A stretch of DNA of 64,000 nt from Thermomonospora catenispora (GCF_006363815.1 NZ_RRYT01000003.1:186001-250000), one strand, 5' to 3'; shown: positions 1 to 8,647, counted from the first letter of the stretch. Notes: generated by a model not told the origin, from the sequence alone. Program-made: numbers and translations.

Positions 1-629
1 GGAAGCCCGGCATCTACGTCTCCAGCGCGATCATCGTCGGGGCCTGGGGCTACTTCCTGTGGGCCGGCGTGCGCGACCCGCTCGGCGGGATCAACCAGCT
101 GTTCCCGCTGTTCGGCATCGCCAACCAGCTGCTCGCGGCGATCGCCCTGGCGGTCTGCACCACCCTGCTGATCAAGTCCGGCCGGGCGAAGTGGGCGTGG
201 GTCACCCTCGTCCCGCTGGCCTGGGACGCGGTGGTCACCCTGACCGCCTCCTGGCAGAAGGTGTTCTCCAGCGACCCGGCGGTCGGCTTCTTCGCCCAGC
301 GCGAGCAGTTCCAGAACGCCCTGGAGGCGGGCAAGACCTCGCTCGGCACCGCCAAGACCCCCGAGCAGATGGAGCAGGTGGTCTTCAACACCACCGTCGA
401 CGGCGTCCTGGCCGCCCTCTTCGCCATCCTGGTCGTGGTGATCCTGGTGGACGCCGCCCGGGTCTGGATCAAGGCGCTGCGCTCGGGCGGCACCCTGCCC
501 ACCCACGAGGACCCGTACGTGGAGTCCAAGCTGTGGGCGCCGTCCGGCCTCATCGCCACCGCCGAGGAGCGCCGCATCATGAAGGAACGCGAGACGAAGG
601 AGCACGAGGCGGCGGGAGCCCCATCGTGA
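1..629 (+). CDS. cstA: Carbon starvation protein CstA, C-terminal part
   Basis: This is the 3' end of a gene that begins left of the window; the open frame runs in from base 3. CstA proteins are multi-pass membrane peptide or pyruvate transporters. The segment shows the family-typical stretch around DPLGGINQLFPLFGIANQ, then several hydrophobic helices (near AAIALAVCTTLLI, WVTLVPLAWDAVV and AALFAILVVVILV), and a charged cytoplasmic tail. Its stop overlaps the GTG of the next gene by four bases (GTGA), so the two are translationally coupled, which is the usual arrangement of cstA with its small DUF466 partner. The family call is secure. The transported substrate cannot be read from this fragment. 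Confidence 0.93.
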   Translation, partial: KPGIYVSSAIIVGAWGYFLWAGVRDPLGGINQLFPLFGIANQLLAAIALAVCTTLLIKSGRAKWAWVTLVPLAWDAVVTLTASWQKVFSSDPAVGFFAQREQFQNALEAGKTSLGTAKTPEQMEQVVFNTTVDGVLAALFAILVVVILVDAARVWIKALRSGGTLPTHEDPYVESKLWAPSGLIATAEERRIMKERETKEHEAAGAPS

Positions 630-838
630 CCCGTGCCTCGGTCCTGACCGAGACGTTGCGGACCCGCTTCCGCAACGCCTGGCGCCTGTTCCGCGAGTTC
701 TCCGGCGAACGCGCCTACGAGATCTACCTCGAGCATCGCCGCCGCCACCATCCCGGCGAGCCGGTGATGTCCGAACGCGAGTTCTGGCGCCGCCACATCG
801 ACGCGCGGGACACCGATCCCCGCAGCACCTGCTGCTGA
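626..838 (+). CDS. YbdD/YjiX family (DUF466) small protein
   Basis: This 70-residue protein starts at the GTG that overlaps the cstA stop. It is basic and soluble, with the pattern RNAWRLFREFSGERAYEIYLEH followed by HHPGEP, a W-R-R segment and a C-terminal CC, which is the DUF466 signature. Members are almost always encoded directly downstream of cstA and are thought to be needed for the function of that transporter; this is known of the family, not shown here. The GTG start is chosen because of the GTGA overlap and because the upstream extension in the same frame lies inside cstA. A strong hairpin follows the stop. Confidence 0.85.
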   Translation: MTRASVLTETLRTRFRNAWRLFREFSGERAYEIYLEHRRRHHPGEPVMSEREFWRRHIDARDTDPRSTCC

Positions 839-845
839 GCGGGCC

Positions 846-879
846 CCGGGCCGGACCCTCCCCGCCGGGTCCGGCCCGG
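846..879. terminator. Hairpin terminator after cstA-DUF466
   Basis: Inverted repeat with a 13-bp stem (arms 846-858 and 867-879) and an 8-base loop, 7 bases after the DUF466 stop. There is no U-tract, which is common for high-GC actinomycete terminators. Confidence 0.6.
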
Positions 880-912
880 TCCCGCCGCCGGCCGGCCTGA
901 GAGGCTGGTGCG

Positions 913-1404
913 GTGAGCAAGACCGTCGCCGGCGGCTTCCGCGGATTCGAGTTCTGGGTGCACGACGTGTGCCAGGCGCTGCTGTGGGCCGAGATGATCG
1001 GCGTCGTGGAGGACCTGCCGCCGAAGGAGCGGCCGGACTGGACGACCGAGCTGCTGCCGCGGCTGCGCGAGCACGCCGCCCTCGGCGACCTGTACGTGCC
1101 GCTGGAGGAGTGGGCCGGCGGGCACGAGGAGGAGTTCGTCGAGCTGGTGGCGCGGGCGCGGCGGCGGCTGGCCGAGCGCGGTACGGTGACGCCGCAGGAG
1201 GCCGCCCGATGGATCGTGCTCGACGACCTCCCGGTCATCTGGCGCGGCGACGAGCCGATCGAGACGGCGCCGGTGGTGGAGTTCGCCGACGCGGTGGTCG
1301 AGATCGTCCGGGGCGTCCACCCGCCCGCCCCGCCGGGCCGCCAGTGGTACTTCGACATCCGCCGGACCCCGGACGGACCGGCCACCGTCGAGATCGCCGA
1401 GTGA
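913..1404 (+). CDS. Conserved hypothetical protein
   Basis: A 163-residue acidic soluble protein starting at GTG 913. There is no signal peptide and no membrane segment. It is rich in Glu and Trp, with a central helical region (EEFVELVARARRRLAER) and a C-terminal WYFDIRR segment. I do not recognise a family. Codon use is like its neighbours and the frame is strongly GC3-biased, so it is very likely a real gene. It stands alone, between the cstA terminator and a DinB-like gene. Confidence 0.7.
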   Translation: MSKTVAGGFRGFEFWVHDVCQALLWAEMIGVVEDLPPKERPDWTTELLPRLREHAALGDLYVPLEEWAGGHEEEFVELVARARRRLAERGTVTPQEAARWIVLDDLPVIWRGDEPIETAPVVEFADAVVEIVRGVHPPAPPGRQWYFDIRRTPDGPATVEIAE

Positions 1405-1589
1405 CGTCCCCCTGAGGGGGGTTCCGTCGTCGCCGGTCGCTGCGTCACCGCCGTTCGCCCTCGGACGGGGCGGGCCGCCGTCGTCGAGATCGCCGATCGA
1501 GCGAGCCGACCACCTGCACGAGGCCGGGGCGCCTCCCCCCGCCCCGAAAAACGCTTTCGCGTCCGGGTCGCGCCCGCACACCATGAAGC

Positions 1590-2117
1590 ATGGTGTGGAC
1601 CGCCCCGAAGATCACGCGCACGCTCGGCTTCCTCGACGCGTCGACGGGGAGCGAGCGGACGCTGCTGGACGCCTGGCTGGAGCATCACCGGCAGACGCTG
1701 CTGTGGAAGTGCGAAGGGCTCACCGCCGAACAGCTCAAACTGCGGCCCGTCGAACCGTCGAACCTGTCCCTGCTGGGGCTCGTCCGCCACATGGCCGAGG
1801 TGGAGCGCGACTGGTTCCGCACCAGGTTCGCCGGGGAGCGGGTGGGCTACCTGTACTGCAGCGACGACGACCTCGACGCCGAGTTCGACGTGGACGACGC
1901 CGACGCCGAAGCCGACTACGCCGCCTACCTGCGGGAGCTCGGGATCGTCCGGCAGACCGTCGCCGAACGTTCCCTGGAGGAGGTCTACTTCGACCCGCGC
2001 CGCAAGACCCACATGAACCTCCGGTGGGTCTACCACTCCATGATCCAGGAGTACGCCCGCCACAACGGCCACGCCGACCTGCTGCGGGAACGCATCGACG
2101 GCCGCACCGGCCAGTGA
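1590..2117 (+). CDS. DinB-like DUF664 protein
   Basis: A 175-residue protein of the DUF664 (mini-DinB) type, a four-helix-bundle fold related to bacillithiol and mycothiol transferases. Features seen: an N-terminal LLDAWLEHHRQTLLWKCEGL segment, then NLSLLGLVRHMAEVERDWF, where the His is one of the usual metal ligands, and a C-terminal IQEYARHNGHADLLRE motif with two more His residues that is typical of the family. Metal binding is therefore expected, and a thiol-dependent transferase role is possible. The start is ATG 1590; GTG 1593 is an alternative. An 18-bp perfect hairpin follows the stop. Confidence 0.85.
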   Translation: MVWTAPKITRTLGFLDASTGSERTLLDAWLEHHRQTLLWKCEGLTAEQLKLRPVEPSNLSLLGLVRHMAEVERDWFRTRFAGERVGYLYCSDDDLDAEFDVDDADAEADYAAYLRELGIVRQTVAERSLEEVYFDPRRKTHMNLRWVYHSMIQEYARHNGHADLLRERIDGRTGQ

Positions 2118-2119
2118 GC

Positions 2120-2163
2120 GCCGCCGCCCGCCCCGCGGAACCGGTCGCGGGGCGGGCGGCGGC
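2120..2163. terminator. Strong hairpin between convergent genes
   Basis: Perfect 18-bp inverted repeat (arms 2120-2137 and 2146-2163) with an 8-base loop, immediately after the DUF664 stop and before the convergent ABC ATPase end. It probably terminates transcription in both directions. Confidence 0.75.
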
Positions 2164-2245
2164 GCGGCGACCCCCGCGCGGCGACCCCCGCGCGCGGTGC
2201 GCCGAGCCTCCCGGCCCGCCGTCGACCCGGGCCGGGGCGCGGACG

Positions 2246-3253
2246 TCAGCGGGAGGCCTCCCGCCGGGCCCAGTCGGTGAGGCCGGCCAGCGTGTCGAAC
2301 CGGTGGGAGACGCCGTCGCGGGTGACCTGATAGACCTCGCCGGTCCAGGTCACGGTGAGGTCGGCGGGGCCGTCGGCGGACGGACGCCACCCGGCGCGGG
2401 ACAGGGCGCGTTCCAGCAGCGGCCGGTGGACCCCCTCGGCGGTGATGCGGGCGGTGCCGCAGTCGGCGCCGTGCAGGACGAACACGCCCGAGGCCGCCTC
2501 GAAGGTCAGCTCCGCGCTGTCGAAGGAGGCGGAGATCGCCCCGTTCAAGGTCAGCTCCTCGGGGGTGCCGCGGTGCAGCTCCCCGTCGCGGGTGAGCAGC
2601 CAGACCCGGTCGGCGATGCGCAGCGCCAGCTCCAGATCGTGGGTGGAGATCACCACCACCAGGGAGCGTTCCCGCGCCAGCCGCCGCAGCAGCCCCATCA
2701 ACGCGACCCGGGAGGGGGCGTCCAGGAACGCGGTGGGCTCGTCCAGCAGGATCACCGACGGCTCCTGGGCGAGGGCGCGGGCGGTGAGGATCCGCTGCCG
2801 CTCCCCGTCCGACAGCTCGGTGACCGGACGGTCCGCCAGATGGACCGCGTCCACGGCGGCCAGCGCCCAGTCGACGACGGCGTGGTCGGCGGCGGTGAGC
2901 CGCCCGGTGAAGCCGGTGTGCGGGTGCCGCCCCAGCGCCACCAGCTCCCGCCCGGTCAGCAACGCCGGAACGTCCCGCTCGGTCAGCACCACGGCCACCC
3001 GCCGGGCCAGCTCCGCCGGGCCGATCGCCAGCAGCGACGTCCCGTCCAGCAGCACCTCTCCCGCCAGCGGCGGCTGCAGCCCCGACAGCGTCCGCAGCAG
3101 CGTCGACTTGCCCGCCCCGTTCGGCCCGATCAGCACCGTCAGGTCCCCGGCCCGCGCCTGGGCGTTCACCCCCTCCAGCACGCGCCGCGCCCGGCGCCCG
3201 CGCCGCCCCGGGTAGCCGACCGCCAGCCCTTGCAGGGTCAGCATGCCGCTCAT
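2246..3253 (-). CDS. btuD: Cobalamin-type ABC importer ATPase (BtuD-like)
   Basis: An ATP-binding subunit of the FecE/BtuD family (335 residues from ATG 3253). It has a Walker A motif (GPNGAGKST), a signature written LSDGERQR instead of LSGGQ, Walker B (VILLDEPTAFLD) and a switch His in VISTHD. The last roughly 100 residues are an extra C-terminal region beyond the ATPase core, ending in a Trp-containing TLAGLTDWARRE segment. ATG 3253 overlaps the permease stop (ATGA), so I prefer it to the upstream codon at 3262. It is the third gene of a three-gene operon behind a cobalamin riboswitch, which points to corrinoid import rather than iron uptake. Confidence 0.85.
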   Translation of the reverse strand: MSGMLTLQGLAVGYPGRRGRRARRVLEGVNAQARAGDLTVLIGPNGAGKSTLLRTLSGLQPPLAGEVLLDGTSLLAIGPAELARRVAVVLTERDVPALLTGRELVALGRHPHTGFTGRLTAADHAVVDWALAAVDAVHLADRPVTELSDGERQRILTARALAQEPSVILLDEPTAFLDAPSRVALMGLLRRLARERSLVVVISTHDLELALRIADRVWLLTRDGELHRGTPEELTLNGAISASFDSAELTFEAASGVFVLHGADCGTARITAEGVHRPLLERALSRAGWRPSADGPADLTVTWTGEVYQVTRDGVSHRFDTLAGLTDWARREASR

Positions 3254-4434
3254 CCCGTCCACCCGGCCCGGGCGGCGCGGCTGCGCAGCAGCACGGCGAT
3301 GACCACGGGGGCGCCCAGCACGGTCGTCACCGCGTTCAGCGGCAACAGCATGCCGCTCCCGGGGGCCTGGGTGGCGATGCAGCAGGCCAGGGAGACGGCG
3401 GCGCCCAGCAGCACCGCGGCGGGCATCAGGATCCGATGGTCGGCGGTGCCCAGCAGCAGCTTGGCCATGTGCGGGACGGCCAGCCCCAGGAAGGCGACCG
3501 GGCCGCAGTAGGCGGTGACCGCGCCGGCCAGCACCGACGCCGTCAGCAGCGTCATCGTGCGGGTGCGGCGCACGTGCACGCCCATGGTGCGGGCGTAGTT
3601 CTCCCCCAGCAGCAGGGCGTTCAACGGCTTGACCCCGCTCAGCGCCGCCAGCAGCGCCGCCCCGCAGACCGAGGCGAACACCGCCAGATCCTCCCAGGTC
3701 GTGCCGGCGTAGCTGCCCAGGCTCCAGGTGAGGTACTGCTGGGCGCGCTGCCCGTCGGAGTAGGCCAGCAGCAGCGTGATCAGCGAGGAGGTGGCAGACC
3801 CCACCATCACCCCGATGATCAGGATCGTCGCGACCGAGCGGACCCGTCGCGACAGCGCCAGCACCAGCATGAGCACCGCAGCCGCGCCCGCCGACGCCGC
3901 CACCACCAGCCCGGCCCGCCCCGGCCCGGCGATCTGCGAGGTGAGCGTCCCGGCCGGACCAGCCCAGCCGGTCACCGCCAACGCCACCCCCAGGCTCGCC
4001 CCGGAGCTGACCCCCAGGATGTAGGGCTCGGCCAGCGGGTTGCGGAACAGCGTCTGCATCTGCACCCCCGCCACCGCCAGCGCCGCCCCGGCCAGCACGG
4101 CGGTCACCGCCCGCGGCAGCCGCACCGTCCAGATGATCACCTCGGCCCCGGGGTCGGCCCCGTCGGCCCGCAGCAGCGCCGGGATCGCCCGGTCGAGGGG
4201 GATCACCGTCGACCCCAGCGCCACCGCCAGCACGAACCCGACCGCCACGGCCGCGCCCAGCAGCCCCAGCACGACCCCCCGTCGTGCGGCCGGACTCCTG
4301 CCCGGCCGCACGACGGGGGAGTCCGCACCGTCCGGCCGCCGCGCACCGTCCGTCCGCCGCGCGACGCCGGGCCGGTCGGCGGACCCGGGGGGCGCGGCGG
4401 CGGACGGGACGGCGGGATCGCGGGAGTCGGTCAC
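3250..4434 (-). CDS. btuC: Cobalamin-type ABC importer permease (BtuC-like, FecCD family)
   Basis: A FecCD/BtuC-family inner-membrane permease of 394 residues with about ten hydrophobic segments. The family landmarks are visible: [42 protein letters not shown], and GPVAFLGLAVPHMAKLL near the C-terminus. A proline- and arginine-rich cytoplasmic leader of about 50 residues precedes the first helix, so the true start may be internal. The annotated GTG 4434 overlaps the stop of the binding protein (GTGA). It works as a dimer with the ATPase at 2246-3253 and takes substrate from the lipoprotein at 4431-5624. Confidence 0.87.
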   Translation of the reverse strand: MTDSRDPAVPSAAAPPGSADRPGVARRTDGARRPDGADSPVVRPGRSPAARRGVVLGLLGAAVAVGFVLAVALGSTVIPLDRAIPALLRADGADPGAEVIIWTVRLPRAVTAVLAGAALAVAGVQMQTLFRNPLAEPYILGVSSGASLGVALAVTGWAGPAGTLTSQIAGPGRAGLVVAASAGAAAVLMLVLALSRRVRSVATILIIGVMVGSATSSLITLLLAYSDGQRAQQYLTWSLGSYAGTTWEDLAVFASVCGAALLAALSGVKPLNALLLGENYARTMGVHVRRTRTMTLLTASVLAGAVTAYCGPVAFLGLAVPHMAKLLLGTADHRILMPAAVLLGAAVSLACCIATQAPGSGMLLPLNAVTTVLGAPVVIAVLLRSRAARAGWTG

Positions 4435-5624
4435 CTGGTGAGCTGCTGGTAGAAGGTGAACGTGTGCCCCGGCATCAGCTCCGGGTGCAGGATGGCGATC
4501 AGGTCGGCCAGGATCAGGTCGGGGCGGACGACACCGCGCTCATACAGGTCGTTGCCCCCGCTGGGACTGATCGCCTTGTTGGCGGGCCAGACCTTGCCGG
4601 ACTTGAACGCGGCGAACTCCGCGTACCGCGGGTCGGCCTTGCGCACGTCCTCCAGGGTCTTCCAGTCGTTGATCTGCGGCAGCCAGACCTCGGCGTCCCG
4701 GGCCTTGGCCAGCACCGTCTCCAGGTCGTAGTTCGTGCTGCCGGTGCCCTTGGTGTCGGCCCAGGCGTAGGTGCCGCCCGCGTCCGCGATCAGCCGGGCC
4801 ATGAAGCTCTCCCCGTTGGGGATCGCCCACTGCCCCTGGAACATCTGGCCCGGCAGCACCGTCACCGGCTCGGCGGTCTTCGCCTTGCCGAGCAGCTTCC
4901 GATAGGCGATGTCGATCGTGTCGAACGCCTCGGTGGCCTTGGCCTCGGTGCCGGTCAGCGCGGCCACGAACTTGATCCACTCGGCCCGGCCCAGCGGGCT
5001 GGTCTCCTGCCACTCGGCGTTGGCGACGATGGCGATCCCGGCCCGCTGCAGCGGCCCGTAGGCGGGGTTGTCCCGGCCGTCGGTCATCAGCACGTCCGGG
5101 CGGGCGCCGATCACCTTCTCGGTGTCGATCTGCTCGCCGGTGATGTCGGCGTACTCGACGATCTTTCCCGCCTGCACCTGCGCGCGGACCTGCGGCGAGG
5201 TGATCAGCCCGGTGACGGCGACGCCCTTCAGCCGGTCCAGCACGCCCAGCTCGGTGATGAACGGCAGGTGCGTCGTCGAGCCGGAGAACAGCGTGCGCAC
5301 CGGGGTCTGCACCACGGTCGCGCCCTTGAGCTCGCCCTCCAGCGCGGGCGCCGGCGTCCCGCAGCGCACCAGCACGTACTTGTGCGGCGCCGCCCCCGGT
5401 GAGGGCTGCTTGACCGTGACGACCTGGTAGTTCTTGGCGTAGCGGAGGGTGAAGTTGGTGGCGTGCCGGATCGTCTGCTTGACCGGGAAGTAGTCCTTGC
5501 TCGCGTCGTACTCGCGGACGCATTCGCTGCTCGCCGCCGCCTGCCGCGTCTCGTCGCCGCCGCATCCGGCCAGCGGCAGCACCAGCAGCAGTCCGGCCAG
5601 GAGCCGTGCCTTGCTCTTCGACAC
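4431..5624 (-). CDS. btuF: Corrinoid-binding lipoprotein of ABC importer (BtuF-like)
   Basis: A substrate-binding lipoprotein of the FecB/BtuF (PBP type III) class, 397 residues from GTG 5624. That start has a GGGAGA ribosome site and gives a short signal peptide ending in lipobox PLAGC, with the acylated Cys at residue 21. The fold signature is two lobes linked by a long helix; THLPFITELGVLDRLKGVAVTG and ARPDVLMTDGRD are typical of the N-lobe. An upstream ATG at 5717 exists in frame but would bury the signal peptide. It is the first gene of the operon and lies about 140 bases downstream of a cobalamin riboswitch. Corrinoid as ligand is inferred from that riboswitch. Confidence 0.85.
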   Translation of the reverse strand: MSKSKARLLAGLLLVLPLAGCGGDETRQAAASSECVREYDASKDYFPVKQTIRHATNFTLRYAKNYQVVTVKQPSPGAAPHKYVLVRCGTPAPALEGELKGATVVQTPVRTLFSGSTTHLPFITELGVLDRLKGVAVTGLITSPQVRAQVQAGKIVEYADITGEQIDTEKVIGARPDVLMTDGRDNPAYGPLQRAGIAIVANAEWQETSPLGRAEWIKFVAALTGTEAKATEAFDTIDIAYRKLLGKAKTAEPVTVLPGQMFQGQWAIPNGESFMARLIADAGGTYAWADTKGTGSTNYDLETVLAKARDAEVWLPQINDWKTLEDVRKADPRYAEFAAFKSGKVWPANKAISPSGGNDLYERGVVRPDLILADLIAILHPELMPGHTFTFYQQLTR

Positions 5625-5761
5625 CGATGTCTCTCCCGAGAACGGGCCGTGACCGCCGTTCCTCGACGGCGCCCACGGCGGGCGGAGGGACGGATCCACC
5701 CGCGCGGGACACGGCACGGCGCCGTTCCTTGCCGTGGGGAGATCCGCCCCATCGTGCTAAG

Positions 5762-5935
5762 GAGGCGGCCGCGCGAGTCTCCTGGCTCTCGGGTCGACGC
5801 TCCTCCCCGCCTTCCCACCCGGAGCCCCGGGCAGTGGCGTCGCTGGGGATTCGCTCGCCGATCACAGTGGCGGGACCGCGCCGGATTCGCACCGGCTTCC
5901 TCGTCCGCTGCCGCCTTTGCACGGCAATCTTCGCA
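5762..5935 (-). promoter_or_regulatory. Cobalamin riboswitch
   Basis: On the minus strand the leader contains the hallmark pieces of the AdoCbl riboswitch: GAAGCCGGTGCGAATCCGG, then GCGGTCCCGCCACTGTGA, a second GCCACTG, then GGGAAGGC and GAGAGCCAGGAGACTC. These are the conserved core and B12-box elements in the right order. It lies just upstream of the btuF-like gene on the same strand. Binding of adenosylcobalamin is expected to shut off the operon. The edges are approximate. Confidence 0.88.
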
Positions 5936-6045
5936 CACGTGACGTTCCACCCTGCACATCCCCTGGCGGCGGGCCGGGGAGAACCCATGACCCGCGGCCC
6001 TCTCCGCCGCAGGGCTGCCGAGCGGAGCGGCGGCGCGGCCCGGCC

Positions 6046-6213
6046 GCCCGGGCCGTTCTCACCCATGCCCTGGAGACCTTGGGGTGCCCCCGCGTCATCG
6101 CCGAGATCGACGAGACCAACCGGGCCTCGATCGCCGTCGCGACCGGTCTCGGCCTGCGCCGCTTCGCCACCGTCCAGGGCAGGCTCGGTCCTCTGCTCCG
6201 CTACACCACCTGA
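6046..6213 (+). pseudogene. GNAT acetyltransferase remnant (C-terminal piece)
   Basis: The last roughly 50 residues of an open frame read LETLGCPRVIAEIDETNRAS followed by IAVATGLGLRRF. This is the acetyl-CoA-binding end of a RimJ/RimL-type GNAT acetyltransferase, which is about 170-200 residues long when complete. Upstream of 6046 the frame gives only Arg/Pro-rich translation with no GNAT similarity, and the cobalamin riboswitch lies there. I therefore read it as a truncated, inactive remnant. Confidence 0.6.
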
Positions 6214-6374
6214 GCGGCGGGGAGACGCGTGGGGCGAGTCGACCCCGCCTCGTCGCATGCGGCGACGCCCTCCGCGGAAACCCCGTCTGCAGAACCCGCC
6301 GTCGGGCGGGGAGGGAAGCGGACCCCCTGCGAGGCGGGAGAGGGCGGGCGATCCGCTCCCGGCCTCGGTCCCCC

Positions 6375-7214
6375 TCAGCTCTTCTCAGCACTGCCGGACT
6401 GCCGGAGGCGCCGCGCGGTCGCCGCGTACCGGGCCGGCGGCACGCCGAAATGGCGCCGGAAATGCCGGGTCATGTGCGCCTGGTCGTAGAAGCCGACCTC
6501 GGTCGCGACCTCGGCGGGATGCCGTCCCTCGATCAGCAGCCGCCGGGCCCGGTCGATGCGACGGCCGGTCAGATAGCGGTGCGGCGGAAGGCCGAACGTC
6601 TGCGTGAAACACCTGACCAGGTGGGCGGGGTGGGCGTGCAGGACCTGGGCCGCCTCCCGGAGCGACACCCCGCCCTGGACCCGGGCGTCGAGCAGGTCGC
6701 GCAGGTCATGGGCGAGCCGGGCGGCCCCTCGCTCCTCCGGCGGGGGAGCGCCCGTCGCCAGATGGGACCGCAGCCGGTGGCCGACGACGGCCAGCCGGGA
6801 CTCGGCCTCGAACTCGTCGCCGGGCCGGCGCAGCGCCTCGTGCAGCTCGTGCACCCACCGGCGCAGACGCCCGTCGCGCAGGACGGGACCGTCCACCGCC
6901 GCACCGATCAGGCGCTCGGGGACCAGCTCGGGATCGAGGTACAGCACGCGCTTGCCGAAACCCGCGGAGGTGGCCGCGCGCCCGTCGTGGGAGACCGCCG
7001 GCGGCAGGATCACCGTGCCGGCCCGGTCGGCGACGTGCCGGCCGTGGGCCAGCGCGAACTCCACGGCGCCGGAATCGACGATCAGCAGCGTCCACGCCTC
7101 ATGGGTGTGGGCGGGATAGGCGTGCGCGGCGAACCGGGCGTGGAAGACCTCTCTGATCCCGTGGACTCTGGGGCGCCAGGCGACGATCCGCGGGTCCCTT
7201 CCGCCTCCCGCCAT
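6375..7214 (-). CDS. AraC-family transcriptional regulator
   Basis: A regulator of about 279 residues with an N-terminal cupin-like ligand domain (HTHEAWTLLIVDSGAVEF is the usual AraC-binding pattern) and a C-terminal double helix-turn-helix. The DNA-binding part shows VSLREAAQVLHAHPAHLVRCF and the diagnostic second-HTH pattern EVATEVGFYDQAHMTRHFRR followed by GVPPARY. ATG 7214 is preferred over the TTG at 7229. It is divergent from a broken EamA transporter gene and a DUF2000 gene; AraC/EamA/DUF2000 sets recur in actinomycetes, so it probably once controlled that transporter. Confidence 0.88.
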   Translation of the reverse strand: MAGGGRDPRIVAWRPRVHGIREVFHARFAAHAYPAHTHEAWTLLIVDSGAVEFALAHGRHVADRAGTVILPPAVSHDGRAATSAGFGKRVLYLDPELVPERLIGAAVDGPVLRDGRLRRWVHELHEALRRPGDEFEAESRLAVVGHRLRSHLATGAPPPEERGAARLAHDLRDLLDARVQGGVSLREAAQVLHAHPAHLVRCFTQTFGLPPHRYLTGRRIDRARRLLIEGRHPAEVATEVGFYDQAHMTRHFRRHFGVPPARYAATARRLRQSGSAEKS

Positions 7215-7356
7215 GCAAAGAACGTACAAGACCGGCGCCGCCGAGAACCAGCAGCATCGAGACGCGGATCATCGGCGGGCCGCCGGGCCGCCCGCCGGGA
7301 GTCATCCGTCGGCCGGTGACGATCCGGCGACGTTCGACGGCGGAGGAGAGGACGAG

Positions 7357-7533
7357 GTGACGCTCGGCAGTCGGCAGCGCTCCGCCTACGCCGCCCTGGC
7401 GCTCGGCACGGCCCTCATGGGCAGCGCTACACCGTCTCCAAGGCCGTGGCCGACGTCGTCCCGCATATCGGGTGGCGGCCCTGCTCCGCTTCGGGCTCGG
7501 CGGGCCGGTGATGTTCGGCCGGCCATGGTGCGG
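7357..7533 (+). pseudogene. Frameshifted, truncated EamA/DMT transporter
   Basis: A GTG at 7357 with a GAGGAG ribosome site opens a frame that begins like an EamA (drug/metabolite) transporter: RSAYAALALGTALMGS. Continuity then needs a frame change near 7433 (YTVSKAVADVVPHI) and another near 7477 (VAALLRFGLGGPVMFG), after which the similarity stops at about 7533. EamA proteins have ten helices in about 290 residues, so only the first two remain. Two frameshifts plus truncation indicate decay rather than a sequencing error. Confidence 0.65.
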
Positions 7534-7650
7534 TGGCGGCCTCTGCAGGGAGGAGCGCCGACCCCGAACGGACAAGCGGATCCGAACGAGAAGCGCATGA
7601 CGGTCCGGCGCCGGTTTCGGCGTCGGTACACGATGAAAGGTGCCATCAAT

Positions 7651-8079
7651 ATGTCACAGGCGGCTCCCAAAGTCGGGGACACCAAGATCGCGGTGGTGGT
7701 GCGCGAGGACCTGGCGGTGTGGCAGAAGCTGAACGTCACCGCCTTCACCGTCAGCGGAATCGCGGCCACCGTCGAAGGCGTCGTGGGCGAGAACTATCGC
7801 GACGCCACGGGGAACGAGTACCTGCCGATGTTCGGGCAACCGGTGCTGGTGTTCGCGGCGGATGCGGAGAAGCTGAAGCGGGTCCATGAGCGGGCGCTGA
7901 GCCGCGGGGTCGCGATGACCGTGTACACCGAGGAGCTGTTCGCCACGAACAACGACGAGGACAACAGGGCCGCCGTGAGCTGCGTGGAGGCCGACAAGCT
8001 CAACTTGGTCGGGCTCGCCCTCCGTGCGGAGCGGCGGACGGTGGACAAGATCGTCAAAGGGGTGTCGCTGCACCCCTGA
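7651..8079 (+). CDS. DUF2000 family protein
   Basis: A 142-residue soluble protein of the DUF2000 family, which has a fold related to peptidyl-tRNA hydrolase 2. Family landmarks are KIAVVVREDLAVWQKLNVTAF near the N-terminus, GYRDA-like GENYRDATGNEYLPMFGQP in the middle, and VYTEELFATNNDEDNRAAV towards the end. The biochemical role of the family is not established. Two in-frame ATGs are possible: 7633 and 7651. I chose 7651 because a GAAAGG site precedes it and it removes a stray leader. It follows the broken EamA gene, as is common in intact versions of this locus. Confidence 0.82.
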   Translation: MSQAAPKVGDTKIAVVVREDLAVWQKLNVTAFTVSGIAATVEGVVGENYRDATGNEYLPMFGQPVLVFAADAEKLKRVHERALSRGVAMTVYTEELFATNNDEDNRAAVSCVEADKLNLVGLALRAERRTVDKIVKGVSLHP

Positions 8080-8375
8080 CGAGGCTCCCGGCGATCGACC
8101 GGCGGCGTGGGTGCCGGCGCGTCCGGCGGTGTGTCCGGCGGTGCGGACACTGGCAGGGACGGCGTGGACGGCGGGGTGGGCGCCGGTACGGGCAGCGGTA
8201 TGGGCGTCGGTGCGGGCTGCGGGGCGGACGCCGGAACGGGCCGGGCAGGGCCGCCGCACGCCCGCACGGAGTACGGCGCCGTGCGCGGGCGTCGCCGGAC
8301 CGCCGCCATGACCGGGCGCGACGCCCCCTCGGATCCCGCCGCTCGAGGGACGGGGCGGCGTCCTCGGGCGATGGT

Positions 8376-8647
8376 GTGCGCCCCCGAGCAAGAACGCGTG
8401 GGTTCATCGCCGTTGTTCTCACGGTGGCCGCTCTCGTGCTCGGGGCGTGCTCCCTGATGGGGAACGACGGTCCGCCGCCCCTCTCGCGCCTCCTCACGCC
8501 TGTGAGTTGTCGGACGATGAGCTGCGGTGGCGATTGTTCGGCGACGCCGTGCCCGAGCCCGGGGAGGCAGACGGACTTCCCGGCGCGAGGAGGGCGATGT
8601 GCAGCACAAGCGATGATTCGCGCACCGATGGGGAGCCGCATCTGTGA
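8376..8647 (+). pseudogene. Broken lipoprotein gene, relative of 9425-10000
   Basis: From GTG 8376 the frame encodes a lipoprotein signal peptide (FIAVVLTVAALVLGAC) and a GND segment. Another frame (from about 8485) continues HACELSDDELRWRLFGD and ends at 8647. The intact protein at 9425-10000 has the equivalent parts in one frame: a signal peptide with NSC, then QACELLSDDLRRQLTGGD. The copy here is therefore frameshifted and lacks the rest of the domain. It reads as a decayed paralogue, unlike its neighbour in having the usual high GC. Confidence 0.55.

Noticed and set aside
2246-5624. The first FecCD-type ABC operon as the siderophore importer
   Set aside because: No iron box precedes it; a cobalamin riboswitch does.
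8107-8457. Gly/Ala/Val-rich open frame after the DUF2000 gene
   Set aside because: Low-complexity translation of GC-rich repeats; it overlaps the start of the lipoprotein remnant and has no family content.
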